Shown: piece by piece, positions 26,284 to 36,305 of the stretch
How the letters are laid out: each line of letters opens with the position of its first letter
Numbering within the stretch: position 1 is the first letter of the stretch
Assembly (NCBI RefSeq): GCF_014268935.2
Contig: NZ_JABWRJ020000004.1
Location: forward strand, 1-64,000
From: Pseudomonas peradeniyensis
GTDB lineage: Bacteria; Pseudomonadota; Gammaproteobacteria; Pseudomonadales; Pseudomonadaceae
DNA: 64,000 nucleotides
Direction of reading: 5' to 3'
Translations under genes and position numbers: made by a program
Notes under the pieces: generated by a model
Database searches by the model: none
The model's input: the letters and a program-made list of their open reading frames with translations, nothing else
What the model was told of the DNA's origin: nothing

Positions 26284-27192
26284 TCAGCCTTGCTGGCGCA
26301 TGCGCCGCACATCCCGCTGCGGCGGTGCGCCAAAGGCCCGGCTGTACTCGCGGCTGAACTGCGAGGCGCTTTCGTAGCCCACCCGTCCGGCGGCCTGGCC
26401 CGCGTCCATGTGCTGGTTGAGCATCAATTGCCGGGCCTCCTGCAAGCGCAGTTGCTTGTGAAACTGCAACGGGCTGACGCCGGTCAGCTCGCGGAAATGC
26501 TGGCGGAAGGTCGAGGGGCTCATATGCACCCGCTCGGCCAGGTCGTCGATGCGCATCGGCTCGGCCAGGTGCTGTTTCAGCCAGGCGACCACCTTGGCGA
26601 TCTGCTGCATCGGCGAGCCGGCGGCGACCAGGTGACGCAGGGCGACACCGTGCTGGCCGACCAGCAGCCTGACGATGATCTCCTGTTGTACCAGCGGGGC
26701 GAGATGATCGAACAACGCCGGCTCCTCCAGTAGCCCGAGCAGGCGCTCCAGCGCACGCACCACGCCGCTGTCCAGTTCGGCGATGACGATGGCCTGGTGG
26801 GTGCCGGCCTTCGGCGGCGGTGGCAATTGCAGGTCTTCGACCGTGCGCATGACCTGGCCGGGGTCGAGGGTCAGCATCAACCCCAGGAAGGGCCTGGCGG
26901 GTGAGGCCAGCGCGACATGGGACACCACGGGTTGGTCGATGCTGGTCAACATGCCCTGCCCCGCCTGGTAATACAGCACGGCGTCCTGTTGCATGACCTG
27001 CTTGCTGCCCTGCGCCACCACGCCCAGCCCCAGGCCGTAGATGCAGGGCATCGGCTCGGTGGGCGAGGCGCGGCGGTGCAGGCTCAGGGCCGGTAGCCGG
27101 GTGATCAGGTCCCCTGCGCTGGGGACGTGTCGGGCGATCAAGGCGCTCAGACCTGGCAGGCCTGACTCGACAGGGGGCTCTAGGCGGGACAT
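26284..27192 (-). CDS. AraC-family regulator (copy 2 of a pair)
   Basis: A 302-residue AraC regulator, paralogous to the one at 23158-24072, with the same N-terminal domain and C-terminal double helix-turn-helix (G-Y-E-S-A-S-Q-F-S-R-E-Y-S-R-A-F-G-A-P-P-Q-R-D). ATG at 27192 gives the family N terminus; a 21-codon extension upstream is possible but unlike the paralogue. It is upstream of the two hydrolase genes on the same strand and is the most likely activator of that operon. Confidence 0.9.
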   Translation of the reverse strand: MSRLEPPVESGLPGLSALIARHVPSAGDLITRLPALSLHRRASPTEPMPCIYGLGLGVVAQGSKQVMQQDAVLYYQAGQGMLTSIDQPVVSHVALASPARPFLGLMLTLDPGQVMRTVEDLQLPPPPKAGTHQAIVIAELDSGVVRALERLLGLLEEPALFDHLAPLVQQEIIVRLLVGQHGVALRHLVAAGSPMQQIAKVVAWLKQHLAEPMRIDDLAERVHMSPSTFRQHFRELTGVSPLQFHKQLRLQEARQLMLNQHMDAGQAAGRVGYESASQFSREYSRAFGAPPQRDVRRMRQQG

Positions 27193-27310
27193 GCGTTTCT
27201 CCATCAGCACTGCCGTCATGCTCCGGGCAATGATGAAGGCTTTTGCACGAATCAACCACTGTGCCGATCACCCTGCCCACACGCACTCAGGCAGACCGGT
27301 TCCTGCGTCG

Positions 27311-28957
27311 TCAACTGATCTCGTCGACCTCTGGACAAGGCAAGCTTGCGCAATTGGCAGCCAGGCTGCTGCCTGCCGAATCACCTCTACCAATTGACGC
27401 CTCCAGCAACTCCCGGGTATAGGCATGCTGCGCACTGGCAAACAACCGTGCGCTCTCCCCGCGCTCGACCACCACGCCCTCCTTGACCACGATCAGTTCG
27501 TGGGCCAGCGCCCGCACCACCGCCAGGTCATGGCTGATGAACAGGTATGTATAGCCCTGCTCGACCTGCAGCCGCCGCAGCAACTCCACCACCTGCTTCT
27601 GCACGGTGCGGTCCAGTGCCGAGGTCGGCTCGTCGAACAGGATCAGCTCGGGCTCGAGCACCAGTGCCCTGGCAATGGCGATGCGCTGGCGCTGCCCACC
27701 GGAGAACTCGTGCGGGTAGCGGTGGCGCGTGGCCGGGTCCAGCCCCACCTGCTCCAGCGCCCGGATCACCTGCGCCTCGCGCTGCGCCGCGTTCAGCCCC
27801 GTGTGCACCTGCAACCCCTCGGCGATGATCTGCGCCACGCTCATCCGCGGGCTCAGGCTGCCGAACGGGTCCTGGAACACCACCTGCATCGCCTTGCGCC
27901 AGGGCCGCAACTGATGGCCCTTCAGGCGGTCCAGGGACGCGCCCTGGAAACGGATGCCACCTTCCGAGTCGATCAGGCGCAGGATCGCCTGGCCAAGGGT
28001 CGACTTGCCCGAACCGGACTCTCCGACGATGCCCAGGGTCTGCCCACGCCGTACCCGCAGGTCGATGCCGTCCACCGCCCTGGTCACCTGACGCGGGCCG
28101 CGCAGCCAGCCGCCACGCATGAAATGCACGCGCAGGTCGTCAACCTCCAGCAGCGGCTCCCCCGCCACCACCACCGGCGCATGCCCTTCGGGTTCGGCAT
28201 CGAGCAGCTGGCGACTGTAGGGATGGCACGGTGCGCTGAACAGGCTCACGCAATCGGCCTGCTCGACGATCTCTCCCGCCCGCATCACGGCCACCCGCTG
28301 GGCGATGCTGCGCACCACGTTGAGGTCATGGCTGATCAGCAGCAGGGCCATGCCCAGCTGCCGCTGCAGGCGCCGCAGCAGTTGCAGGATGCGCCGCTGC
28401 ACGGTGACGTCCAGCGCCGTGGTCGGTTCGTCGGCGATCAGCAGCTGCGGCTCGCAGGCCAGGGCCATGGCGATCATCACCCGCTGGCGCTGGCCGCCGG
28501 ACAGTTCATGGGGATAGGCACTCAAGCGCTCCGCGGGGTGGCTGATCCCCACGAGCTCGAGCAGCTCGACGATCCGCGCACGCGCGGCGCGGCCCTTGAG
28601 CCCCTTGTGCAGCAACAGCGTCTCGCCCAGCTGGCGCTCGACGCTGTGCAGCGGGTTGAGCGAGGTCATCGGCTCCTGGAAGATCATCGCGATGCGCTCG
28701 CCACGCAACTGGCGCAGGCGCGCGGGCGTGGCCCCGAGCAATTCCTCGCCCTGGTAGCGGATGCTGCCCTCGGTGCTGACGGCGCTTTGGGGCAGCAGCT
28801 GCAGGATCGAATGGGCCGTCACCGACTTGCCCGAGCCCGATTCGCCGACCAGCGCCAGGCACTCGCCGGCGCGGATGTCCAGGTCGATGCCACGCACCAC
28901 CGGCTGCCCGGCGAAGGCCACGCGCAGATCACGGATCTCGATAAGGTTGTCAGCCAT
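27311..28957 (-). CDS. yejF: YejF-type fused ABC transporter ATPase
   Basis: A 548-residue protein with two complete ABC ATPase domains. Each has a Walker A (G-E-S-G-S-G-K-S-V and G-E-S-G-S-G-K-S-T), a signature (L-S-G-G-Q-R-Q-R and F-S-G-G-Q-R-Q-R) and a Walker B. YejF powers the YejABEF importer, which in enterobacteria takes up peptides and the peptide-nucleotide antibiotic microcin C. It is the last gene of a tight four-gene operon (yejA, yejB, yejE, yejF in transcription order), one base after yejE. Confidence 0.92.
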   Translation of the reverse strand: MADNLIEIRDLRVAFAGQPVVRGIDLDIRAGECLALVGESGSGKSVTAHSILQLLPQSAVSTEGSIRYQGEELLGATPARLRQLRGERIAMIFQEPMTSLNPLHSVERQLGETLLLHKGLKGRAARARIVELLELVGISHPAERLSAYPHELSGGQRQRVMIAMALACEPQLLIADEPTTALDVTVQRRILQLLRRLQRQLGMALLLISHDLNVVRSIAQRVAVMRAGEIVEQADCVSLFSAPCHPYSRQLLDAEPEGHAPVVVAGEPLLEVDDLRVHFMRGGWLRGPRQVTRAVDGIDLRVRRGQTLGIVGESGSGKSTLGQAILRLIDSEGGIRFQGASLDRLKGHQLRPWRKAMQVVFQDPFGSLSPRMSVAQIIAEGLQVHTGLNAAQREAQVIRALEQVGLDPATRHRYPHEFSGGQRQRIAIARALVLEPELILFDEPTSALDRTVQKQVVELLRRLQVEQGYTYLFISHDLAVVRALAHELIVVKEGVVVERGESARLFASAQHAYTRELLEASIGRGDSAGSSLAANCASLPCPEVDEIS

Positions 28958-28958
28958 G

Positions 28959-29981
28959 TCAGGCCCTCGGGTCGAAGGCGTCGCGGCAGGCTTCGCCGAC
29001 GAACACCAGCAGGGAAAGGATCAGCGCCAGCACGCAGAAGGCGGTCAGCCCCAGCCACGGCGCCTGCAGGTTGTTCTTGCCCTGGCCGATCAGCTCGCCC
29101 AGCGACGCGCTGCCGGCGGGCATGCCGAAGCCGAGGAAATCCAGGGTGGTCAGGGTCGAGATGGCGCCGGTGAGCATGAACGGCAGGTAGCTCAGGGTGG
29201 CGTTGAGGGCATTGGGCAGGATATGCCGCAGCATCACCTGGCGATCGCCCACCCCCAGTGCCCGCGCCGCCTTCACGTATTCCAGGCTGCGCCCGCGGAG
29301 AAACTCGGCGCGCACCACATCGACCAGGGTCAGCCAGGAGAACAGCGCCATGATCCCCAGCAACCACCAGAAGCCCGGCTCGACGAAGCCGGACAGGATG
29401 ATCAGCAGGTACAGCACCGGCAGGCCCGACCAGACCTCCTGCAGACGCTGGCCGAGCAGGTCGACCCAGCCGCCGTGGTAGCCCTGCAGGGCGCCGGCGG
29501 CGATGCCGAGCAGCGCGCTCGCCGCCGTCAGGGCCAGGGCGAACAGCAGCGATACCCGGGTGCCGTAGATCACCCGCGCCAGCACGTCGCGCGCCTGGTC
29601 GTCGGTGCCCAGCCAGTTCTGCGCCGAGGGCGGGCTTGGCGCTGGCACCGTGAGGTCGTAGTTGAGGGTGTCGAAGCCAAACGGGATCGGTGCGAACAGC
29701 ATCCAGCCGCCCTGCCCCTCGATCAGGGTGCGCACGAAGGCGCTGCGGTAGTCCGGCTGGAACGGCAGCGGGCCGCCGAAGTCCTGCTCGGTGTAACGCT
29801 CGAAGGCCGGGAAGTACCAGTGACCCTGGTGCGAGACCAGCAGCGGCTTGTCGTTGGCGATCAGTTCGCCGCCCAGGCTCAGTCCGAACAGCAGCACGAA
29901 CGCCCACAGCGACCACCAGCCGCGCCGGTGGCCCTTGAAGCGTTGCCAGCGACGCTGGGCAATCGGGGTGAACACCTGCAT
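28959..29981 (-). CDS. yejE: YejE-type ABC permease
   Basis: Inner-membrane permease of 340 residues with an N-terminal span (about 20-40), a periplasmic loop, and the five-helix core. The coupling-helix region E-Y-V-K-A-A-R-A-L-G-V-G-D is the EAA motif that contacts the ATPase. ATG at 29981 overlaps the yejB stop by one base (TGATG). Its length matches YejE. It forms the translocation pore with YejB. Confidence 0.93.
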   Translation of the reverse strand: MQVFTPIAQRRWQRFKGHRRGWWSLWAFVLLFGLSLGGELIANDKPLLVSHQGHWYFPAFERYTEQDFGGPLPFQPDYRSAFVRTLIEGQGGWMLFAPIPFGFDTLNYDLTVPAPSPPSAQNWLGTDDQARDVLARVIYGTRVSLLFALALTAASALLGIAAGALQGYHGGWVDLLGQRLQEVWSGLPVLYLLIILSGFVEPGFWWLLGIMALFSWLTLVDVVRAEFLRGRSLEYVKAARALGVGDRQVMLRHILPNALNATLSYLPFMLTGAISTLTTLDFLGFGMPAGSASLGELIGQGKNNLQAPWLGLTAFCVLALILSLLVFVGEACRDAFDPRA

Positions 29982-31045
29982 CACACGCTCCTCGCGGCAA
30001 AGTCGATACGCGGGTCGAGCCATTGGTAGCACAGGTCGCCCAGCAGCTTTATCAGCAACCCGCCCAGGGTGAAGATGAACAGCGTGCCGAACACCACCGG
30101 GTAGTCCCGCGATACCGCCGCCTCGTAGCTGAGCCGCCCCAGGCCGTCGAGGGAGAAGATCACCTCGATCAGCAACGAGCCGCCGAACAGCACCCCGACC
30201 AGCGCCTGGGGCAGGCCGGCGACGATCACCAGCAACGCGTTGCGCAGCACATGGCCGTAGAGCACCTGGCCTTCGCTCAAACCCTTGGCCCGGGCGGTGA
30301 CCACGTACTGGCGGCTGATCTCGTTGAGCACGCTGTTCTTGGTCAGCAGCGTCAGGGTGGCGAAACCGCCGACCACCAGGGCGCTGACCGGCATCACCAG
30401 GTGCCAGAGGTAGTCCAGCAGCTTGCCGGGCACGGACAGCTCGGCGAAGTCGTCCGACACCAGCCCGCGCACCGGAAACCAGGCCAGCAGGCTGCCGCCG
30501 CCGAACACCACGATCAGCAGCAGGGCGAACAGGAAGGCCGGCATGGCGTGGCCGAGGATGATCGCCGTGCTGCTCCAGACATCGAAGCGGCTGCCATGGG
30601 TCACCGCCTTGCGGATGCCCAGCGGGATCGACACCAGGTAGGTGACGAGCATCGCCCACAGGCCCAGCGACAGGGTCACAGGCAGCTTGTCGAGGATCAG
30701 CTCGGTGACCTTGGCGCCGCGGAAGAAGCTGCTGCCGAAATCCAGCCGGGCGTAGCTGGCAAGCATCAGCCCAAGACGCTCCAGCGGCGGTTTGTCGAAG
30801 CCGTACTGGCGCTCGATGTCGGCCAGCAGCTTGGGGTCCAGGCCACGGCTGGTACGGGACTCGCCGCCCACATGTTCGACCCGCGCGGCACCGGCGCCAG
30901 CCGTGGCACCGATGCCCTGCAGGCGGGCCACGGCCTGCTCCACCGGGCCACCGGGCGCGGCCTGGACGATGGCGAAGTTGACCAGCAGGATGCACAACAG
31001 GGTCGGCACGATCAGCAACAGGCGCCGCAGGGTGTAGGCAAGCAT
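29981..31045 (-). CDS. yejB: YejB-type ABC permease
   Basis: A 354-residue DppB-class permease. It has an N-terminal span (about 8-28), the long periplasmic insert with G-F-D-K-P-P, and the EAA loop Q-Y-V-V-T-A-R-A-K-G-L-S-E. It is placed between yejA, one base upstream, and yejE, one base overlapping. The insert (about 38-85) contains a Gly/Ala-rich stretch, a normal feature of YejB proteins. Confidence 0.93.
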   Translation of the reverse strand: MLAYTLRRLLLIVPTLLCILLVNFAIVQAAPGGPVEQAVARLQGIGATAGAGAARVEHVGGESRTSRGLDPKLLADIERQYGFDKPPLERLGLMLASYARLDFGSSFFRGAKVTELILDKLPVTLSLGLWAMLVTYLVSIPLGIRKAVTHGSRFDVWSSTAIILGHAMPAFLFALLLIVVFGGGSLLAWFPVRGLVSDDFAELSVPGKLLDYLWHLVMPVSALVVGGFATLTLLTKNSVLNEISRQYVVTARAKGLSEGQVLYGHVLRNALLVIVAGLPQALVGVLFGGSLLIEVIFSLDGLGRLSYEAAVSRDYPVVFGTLFIFTLGGLLIKLLGDLCYQWLDPRIDFAARSV

Positions 31046-31046
31046 A

Positions 31047-32900
31047 TCAATGCACCTCGGCGATGGGTTGCGCGGCGGGACGAGCCTGGGCGGTGGGGCT
31101 GGTTTCCCACCAGGTGTCGATGCCGGGATCGTTGCGCGGGGCGATCGCCGGGCGGCCAAAGCGGTTCCACCACACGCTAGAGGAACCCGGCGGGTAGTAG
31201 TTGGGGATCCAGTAGTAGCCCCACTGCAGCACCCGGTCCAGGGCACGGGCATGGCTGAGCATGTCGGCGCGGTTGTCGGCGCGCACCAGGCCGTCGATCA
31301 GCGCGTCGACCACCGGGTTGCGCAGGGCCATGAAGTTGTTCGAGCCCGGGTCGCTGGCGCTGGCCGAGCCGTACTGGTTGTAGAGTTCGGCGCCCGGCGC
31401 GGGCGAGACAGCGAAGCCGGTGACGATCATGTCGTAGTCGCGCTCGCGCACGCGGTTGGCGTACTGGGCGGTGTCGACCTGGCGGATCTCGAAGCCGATG
31501 CCGATCTGCGCCAGGTTGCGCTTGAAAGGCAGCAGCAGGCGCTCGAAGCCCTTCTGGCCATTGAGGAAGGTGAAGCTCAGCGGCTCGCCGGCGGCATTCA
31601 CCAGCCGATCCCCCTGAGGGTGCCAACCGGCCGCCTCCAGCAGCGCCAGGGCCTGCAACTGCTGTGGCCGGACATTGCCGCTGCCGTCGGTTGTCGGCGC
31701 CTCGAAGGCCTGGGTGAAGACCTCCTCGGGCAATTGCTGGCGGAACGGTTCGAGCAAGGCCCGCTGACGGGCGTCCGGCAGGCCGCTGGCGGCCAGTTCG
31801 CTGCGCGAGAAGAAGCTGCGCTGACGCAGGTACATGCCGTGCATCATCTGCCGGTTGCTCCACTCGAAGTCCCACAGCAGGCTGATCGCCTGGCGCACCC
31901 GGCGGTCGGCGAACAACGGTCGCTGCAGGTTGAACACGAAGCCCTGGCTGGACTGCACCGCCTGCGGCGCCAGCTGTTCGCGCTGCAGGCGGCCGTCCTG
32001 CAGCGCCGGCCCCTGGTAGCCGACGTTGTACTGGGTGGCCGAGAACTCGCGATTGAAGTCGAAGCCGCCGGCACGCAGGATCTGCCGGGCCACATCGGTG
32101 TCGGCGAAGAACTCGAGCTTGAGGGTGTCGAAATTGAACTGCCCGCGGGTCACCGGCAAGTCCTTGGCCCACCAGTCGGCCTGGCGGCTGAAGGTCACGC
32201 TGCGCCCGGGGTCCACCGCGCTGATGCGGTACGGGCCGCTGCCCAGCGGCGCCTCGAAGCCACCCCCGTTGGCGAAGTCGCGGCCGCGCCACCAGTGCTC
32301 GGGAAGCACCGGTAAGCTGGCGATGTCCAGCGGCAGGCTGCGGTTGTCGACGCTCTTGAAGGTGAAGCGCACCTGACGTGGCGACTCGACGATCACCTGC
32401 TCGACATCGGCGAACTGCAGCCGGTAGCCGAGGCTGCCCTCGCGCATCAGCAGCTCGAAAGTGAAGCGCACATCCTCGGCGCTGATCGGCCGGCCATCGG
32501 CGAAGCGTGCCCTGGGGTCGAGGTAGAAGCGCAGCCAGCGCCGGTCCGGGGCCAGCTCCATGCGCTGCGCCACCAGCCCGTAGACCGTGTAGGGCTCGTC
32601 CAGGGAGCGGTAGGCCAGCGGGCTGTACAACCAGCCCTGGATCTGGCTCACGCCGGTACCTTTGTCGATATAGGGGATCAGATGGTCGAACTGGCCATTC
32701 TCCATGGACGCGCGGCTGAAGCGCCCGCCCTTGGGCGCGTTCGGCTCGACGTAGTCGAAATGCCGGAAGTCGGCGCCATACCTGGGCGCCTCGCCATACA
32801 CCGTCAGGGCATGGCTGGGCGCCGCCTGGGCCAGGCCCGCGCCGCCCAGGCACAGGCCCAGGCACACCACGCGCGCCAGGCGCGCTGCTTGCGAGTTCAT
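31047..32900 (-). CDS. yejA: YejA-type periplasmic peptide-binding protein
   Basis: A 617-residue extracellular solute-binding protein of family 5. The signal peptide covers about residues 1-26 with an A-Q-A-A cleavage region. The mature part has the family signature near F-D-H-L-I-P-Y-I and a full-length two-lobe fold. It captures peptides for YejBEF. ATG at 32900 gives the correct signal peptide. The upstream TonB-dependent receptor gene ends ten bases before it, so an outer-membrane receptor and an inner-membrane peptide importer are encoded together. Confidence 0.92.
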   Translation of the reverse strand: MNSQAARLARVVCLGLCLGGAGLAQAAPSHALTVYGEAPRYGADFRHFDYVEPNAPKGGRFSRASMENGQFDHLIPYIDKGTGVSQIQGWLYSPLAYRSLDEPYTVYGLVAQRMELAPDRRWLRFYLDPRARFADGRPISAEDVRFTFELLMREGSLGYRLQFADVEQVIVESPRQVRFTFKSVDNRSLPLDIASLPVLPEHWWRGRDFANGGGFEAPLGSGPYRISAVDPGRSVTFSRQADWWAKDLPVTRGQFNFDTLKLEFFADTDVARQILRAGGFDFNREFSATQYNVGYQGPALQDGRLQREQLAPQAVQSSQGFVFNLQRPLFADRRVRQAISLLWDFEWSNRQMMHGMYLRQRSFFSRSELAASGLPDARQRALLEPFRQQLPEEVFTQAFEAPTTDGSGNVRPQQLQALALLEAAGWHPQGDRLVNAAGEPLSFTFLNGQKGFERLLLPFKRNLAQIGIGFEIRQVDTAQYANRVRERDYDMIVTGFAVSPAPGAELYNQYGSASASDPGSNNFMALRNPVVDALIDGLVRADNRADMLSHARALDRVLQWGYYWIPNYYPPGSSSVWWNRFGRPAIAPRNDPGIDTWWETSPTAQARPAAQPIAEVH

Positions 32901-32910
32901 CGCCCGGCCC

Positions 32911-35817
32911 TCAGAAGTGATAGGCCACGCGGGTGAACAGCACGCGTCCGAACGGGTCGGAGTAGCGCGGGTCGTAGCCGCTCTGGAAGGTGTAGGTCTG
33001 GTTGCTGAACGGCGGCTCACGGTCGAACAGGTTCTGCACGCCGCCGGTGAGGGTCAGGGTGCCGCGCCAGTCGTAGGTGGCGGCCAGGTCCCAGACGTTC
33101 CACGAGCCCACCTGGCCATGGCTGTCGCGCTTGTCGTCGTTGTAGCCGCTGGTGAAGCGATTGGTCAGGCTGGCGCTGAGCGGCCCCCGGCTCCAGCTGC
33201 CGGTCAGGCTGTGGCGCCAGCGCGCCACGGCACCGGCCGAGGCGAAGTCGCCACCGCGGAAGTCACCGACCTTGTCGATGTACGCGCCATCGCGTTGCTG
33301 CTGGTAGTCGTAGCGGGTGACGTAGGTGCCTTGCAGCGTCAGGCCGAAATTGCCCAGGGACGACTCGGGGAAGCGGTAGTCGAGGCTGACGTCGACACCA
33401 CTGGTCTTGACCTTGCCCAGGTTGGCCAGGCCCGTGACGATATGGTCGATCGAACCATCGGTCTTGCGCACCAGGCGCTCGGGGTACAGGTCGGGGTTCT
33501 CGAACACGGCCGACTCGGGGAAATCGGCGATCTGGTTGGTGATCTTGATCCACCAGAAATCCAGCCCGGCGGACAGCGCGCTGATCGGCTGGTAGACGAA
33601 GCCGAGGGTGACGTTGCGCGCGGTCTCGGGCTTGAGGTCGGGGTTGCCGCCATTGCGGCTGAGGAACTGCTGGGCGCAGTCGCGGTTGGCGATGCCGCCA
33701 TTGCCCGGGGTGCCGCCCGGGCACAGGCGCGGGTCGTTGTAGTTGGCATTGGTGAAGCTGGTGAAGGTCGGGTTGTACAGCTCGTACAGCGACGGGGCGC
33801 GGAAGCCTTCGCTGTAGGCGCCGCGCACCACCAGCTCGCGCAGGGGCTGGAAACGGAACGAGTACTTGGGGTTGGTGGTGCTGCCGAAGTCGCTGTACTT
33901 GTCGTGGCGCAGCGCTGCCGACAGCTCCAGGCTTTCCAGCACGGGCACGCTCAGCTCGGCGTACTCGGCGCGTACCGAGCGCTCGCCAGCCACGCCCCCA
34001 TCAGGGTCGACGCCCAGGCTCTGGATGTTGCCGGCGAATGCGTCGAACGTCTGGTGGAAGTCCTCCTTGCGGTACTCACCGCCCAACGCCAGGGCGGAGC
34101 TGCCCGCACCGAACCAGTCGCCGATCTCGCGGCTAAGACGCCCATCCAGGCTTTTCACCCGCCCCACGGCGCTGCCGTACTCGCCACTGAGCGCGGCCTG
34201 TTCCAGCAGCGCCCGCCCCGCTTCGCCCTGCGGGCCGAACGGGTTGATCGTGCCATTGGCGATACCGGCCTTGATCGTCTGGTCGTCGACGTAGCCAGAG
34301 CGGATGCTGTTGCTGACCTTGTTCTGGTTGTAGGCGGCGCCGACGTTGTAGTCCCAGCCCGCCGCGAAGCCTTCGAACGTGAGCAGGGCGCGCTGGCTGA
34401 CGTTGTCGTCCTCCTGGCGGCGCGGCCCCACCGCGCTCTCGCGCCAGTTGACGTTGACCGGCCGGGTCGGGTCGAGGGTGAAACCGTCGGGCCCGGGGGT
34501 GATGCCGTTGCCAGGATAGAACGTCGTGCCTGGGTCGACCTGCGCCCCGGTGAGGGTGCCCGGGCCGACCTCGGTACGGTTCTTGTTCTGCGCCCAGAAG
34601 TACTCGAGGCTGACCCGGTGATCGTCGGCCAGCTGCCCGGTGGCCTTGCCGAAGAACGAGGTCTTGTCGGTTTCCGGGGCCAGGTCCAGGTAGCGCCACA
34701 GCGACTCGCGGCAGATGCCGCTGCGCGGGATCAGCCCCGGGCCGTTGCAACCCGATGCGGCCAGCGGGTTGGTGGCGTTGGCGCCCTGGCTCCAGTTGGC
34801 CGGCGAAGCGGTGCCGGAGGTGTAGTCCAGGCCCCGGCCCGGCTGGTAGTTGTAGGTGAAGTCGCGGTCCTTGGCCTTCAATTGCTTCTGCTCTTCGTGG
34901 CTGACCACGCCGAACACGTTGAAGCGGTCCTGCTCCAGGTCGCCGAAACCCCAGCTGCCGCTGAAGTTGTTGCCGTCCCCGCCGCCGCCACGGGTCGGGC
35001 TGCTGTAGCCGGCGCTCAACTCGCCCTCGGTGACGCTCTTGCGGGTGATGAAGTTGATCACCCCGCCGATGGCGTCGGTGCCGTACAACGCCGAGGCGCC
35101 GTCGCGCAGCACCTCGACCCGGTCGATGGCGGCGAACGGGATGGTGTTGAGGTCGACGCCGGACCCGTTGATGGCGTTGGTGGCGTTGTTGCTCAGGCGA
35201 CGGCCGTTGAGCAGCACCAGGGTCTTGTTCGGGCCGATGCCGCGCAGGTCGGCATACGAGGCGCCACCACTGTTGGAGCCGACCGAACGCCCGGCGCTGA
35301 CCGACGACTGGTTGGCGGCGATGCGCTTGACCAGCTCTTCGGTGCTGGTGACGCCCTGGCGCTTGAGTTCCTCGGTGCGCAGGATGGTCACCGGCACCGC
35401 GGTTTCGGCGTCGACCCGGCGGATCGCGCTGCCGGTGACTTCGATGCGCTGCAGCTGAGGCGGGCTCACCGGTACCGCCTGTTGGTCAGCCCGGGCCTGG
35501 TCCGGCACGACGGCGGTGACGACGATGCCGTCGGCATCCTTGTGCTGTTGCAGGCCACTGCCTTGCAGGGCGCGTTGCAGGGCATCGGTCGGCGCCAGGT
35601 CGCCGCGGATGGCAGGCGCCTGGCGCGATTCGACCAGCGACTGCTCGAACGAGATGGGCAGCGCCCCTTGCCGCGAGATGCTCAGCAGGGTCTGGTCCAG
35701 GGGACCGGCGGGGATGTCGAACTGGACGGCGCAAGCCAGCCCGGGAGCCAGGCTCAGGACCAGCAGCGTGCGCGACAGCGGCGCGAGGGAAAAGGGCGTC
35801 AAGGCAACACTCCGCAT
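32911..35817 (-). CDS. TonB-dependent receptor with N-terminal STN signalling domain
   Basis: A 968-residue outer-membrane receptor. Signal peptide at about 1-30. Then a secretin/TonB short N-terminal (STN) domain (about 30-105), a plug (about 125-270) and a 22-strand barrel that ends in phenylalanine. STN domains pass a ligand-bound signal to a FecR-type anti-sigma factor. It is encoded directly before yejA and downstream of the second receptor. The ligand is unknown; the Yej context suggests a peptide or peptidic siderophore or antibiotic. Confidence 0.9.
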   Translation of the reverse strand: MRSVALTPFSLAPLSRTLLVLSLAPGLACAVQFDIPAGPLDQTLLSISRQGALPISFEQSLVESRQAPAIRGDLAPTDALQRALQGSGLQQHKDADGIVVTAVVPDQARADQQAVPVSPPQLQRIEVTGSAIRRVDAETAVPVTILRTEELKRQGVTSTEELVKRIAANQSSVSAGRSVGSNSGGASYADLRGIGPNKTLVLLNGRRLSNNATNAINGSGVDLNTIPFAAIDRVEVLRDGASALYGTDAIGGVINFITRKSVTEGELSAGYSSPTRGGGGDGNNFSGSWGFGDLEQDRFNVFGVVSHEEQKQLKAKDRDFTYNYQPGRGLDYTSGTASPANWSQGANATNPLAASGCNGPGLIPRSGICRESLWRYLDLAPETDKTSFFGKATGQLADDHRVSLEYFWAQNKNRTEVGPGTLTGAQVDPGTTFYPGNGITPGPDGFTLDPTRPVNVNWRESAVGPRRQEDDNVSQRALLTFEGFAAGWDYNVGAAYNQNKVSNSIRSGYVDDQTIKAGIANGTINPFGPQGEAGRALLEQAALSGEYGSAVGRVKSLDGRLSREIGDWFGAGSSALALGGEYRKEDFHQTFDAFAGNIQSLGVDPDGGVAGERSVRAEYAELSVPVLESLELSAALRHDKYSDFGSTTNPKYSFRFQPLRELVVRGAYSEGFRAPSLYELYNPTFTSFTNANYNDPRLCPGGTPGNGGIANRDCAQQFLSRNGGNPDLKPETARNVTLGFVYQPISALSAGLDFWWIKITNQIADFPESAVFENPDLYPERLVRKTDGSIDHIVTGLANLGKVKTSGVDVSLDYRFPESSLGNFGLTLQGTYVTRYDYQQQRDGAYIDKVGDFRGGDFASAGAVARWRHSLTGSWSRGPLSASLTNRFTSGYNDDKRDSHGQVGSWNVWDLAATYDWRGTLTLTGGVQNLFDREPPFSNQTYTFQSGYDPRYSDPFGRVLFTRVAYHF

Positions 35818-35992
35818 CAGGTTGTGGGGAACATGATCGGTTGTGCAATGGCGCCCGGATTTTTATAGGGCGGGGTTAGATCGTTGCGTGATGAGCTTAT
35901 GCGCGTTCAGGAGCCTGGGATACCGGCCTTATCAAGGTCTTTGAGCGCGAGGCTATTGACCGAGTGAGGGGCACCAAGCGTTCGCCGTTACC

Positions 35993-36275
35993 GTTGCAGC
36001 GCCTATCAGACCGAGCGCCGCCCGCGCGGCGCATCGCGGATGAATCCGCTCCTACATTTGTTGCAACGTGGCCATGCCTGATAGGCCATGGTTGTAAGCC
36101 TTGTTTGCTCGACGCGATTTGTCGGTGGGCATTGCCGCCGCCCCACCTGGCTCAAGACAGGCGCCAAGGCTGGCAACCATGGCCTGACAGGTTCGGTACG
36201 TTGCAACAAATGTAGGAGCGGATTCATCCGCGATGCGCCGCGCGGGCGGCGCTCGGTCTCACAGGCGCTGCAAGG
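35993..36275. repeat. long near-palindromic repeat between the two receptor genes
   Basis: Arms of about 76 bp (35993-36069 and 36198-36275) are complementary with about three mismatches. The outer part reads GCCGCCCGCGCGGCGCATCG and the inner part ends TTTGTTGCAACGT. The inner 128 bases also pair partly (GGCCATGGTTG on both sides). It lies within the 488-base gap between receptor genes; the rest of that gap holds no gene. It could fold into a very long hairpin in RNA from the upstream receptor gene. Confidence 0.88.
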
Positions 36276-36305
36276 GTGACGGCGAACACTCTGAAAGGGC
36301 CGACT

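Noticed and set aside
28959..30995. A 678-residue reading of the yejE frame
   Set aside because: The N-terminal half is the shadow of yejB. The true YejE start is the ATG at 29981, which gives the family length and N terminus.
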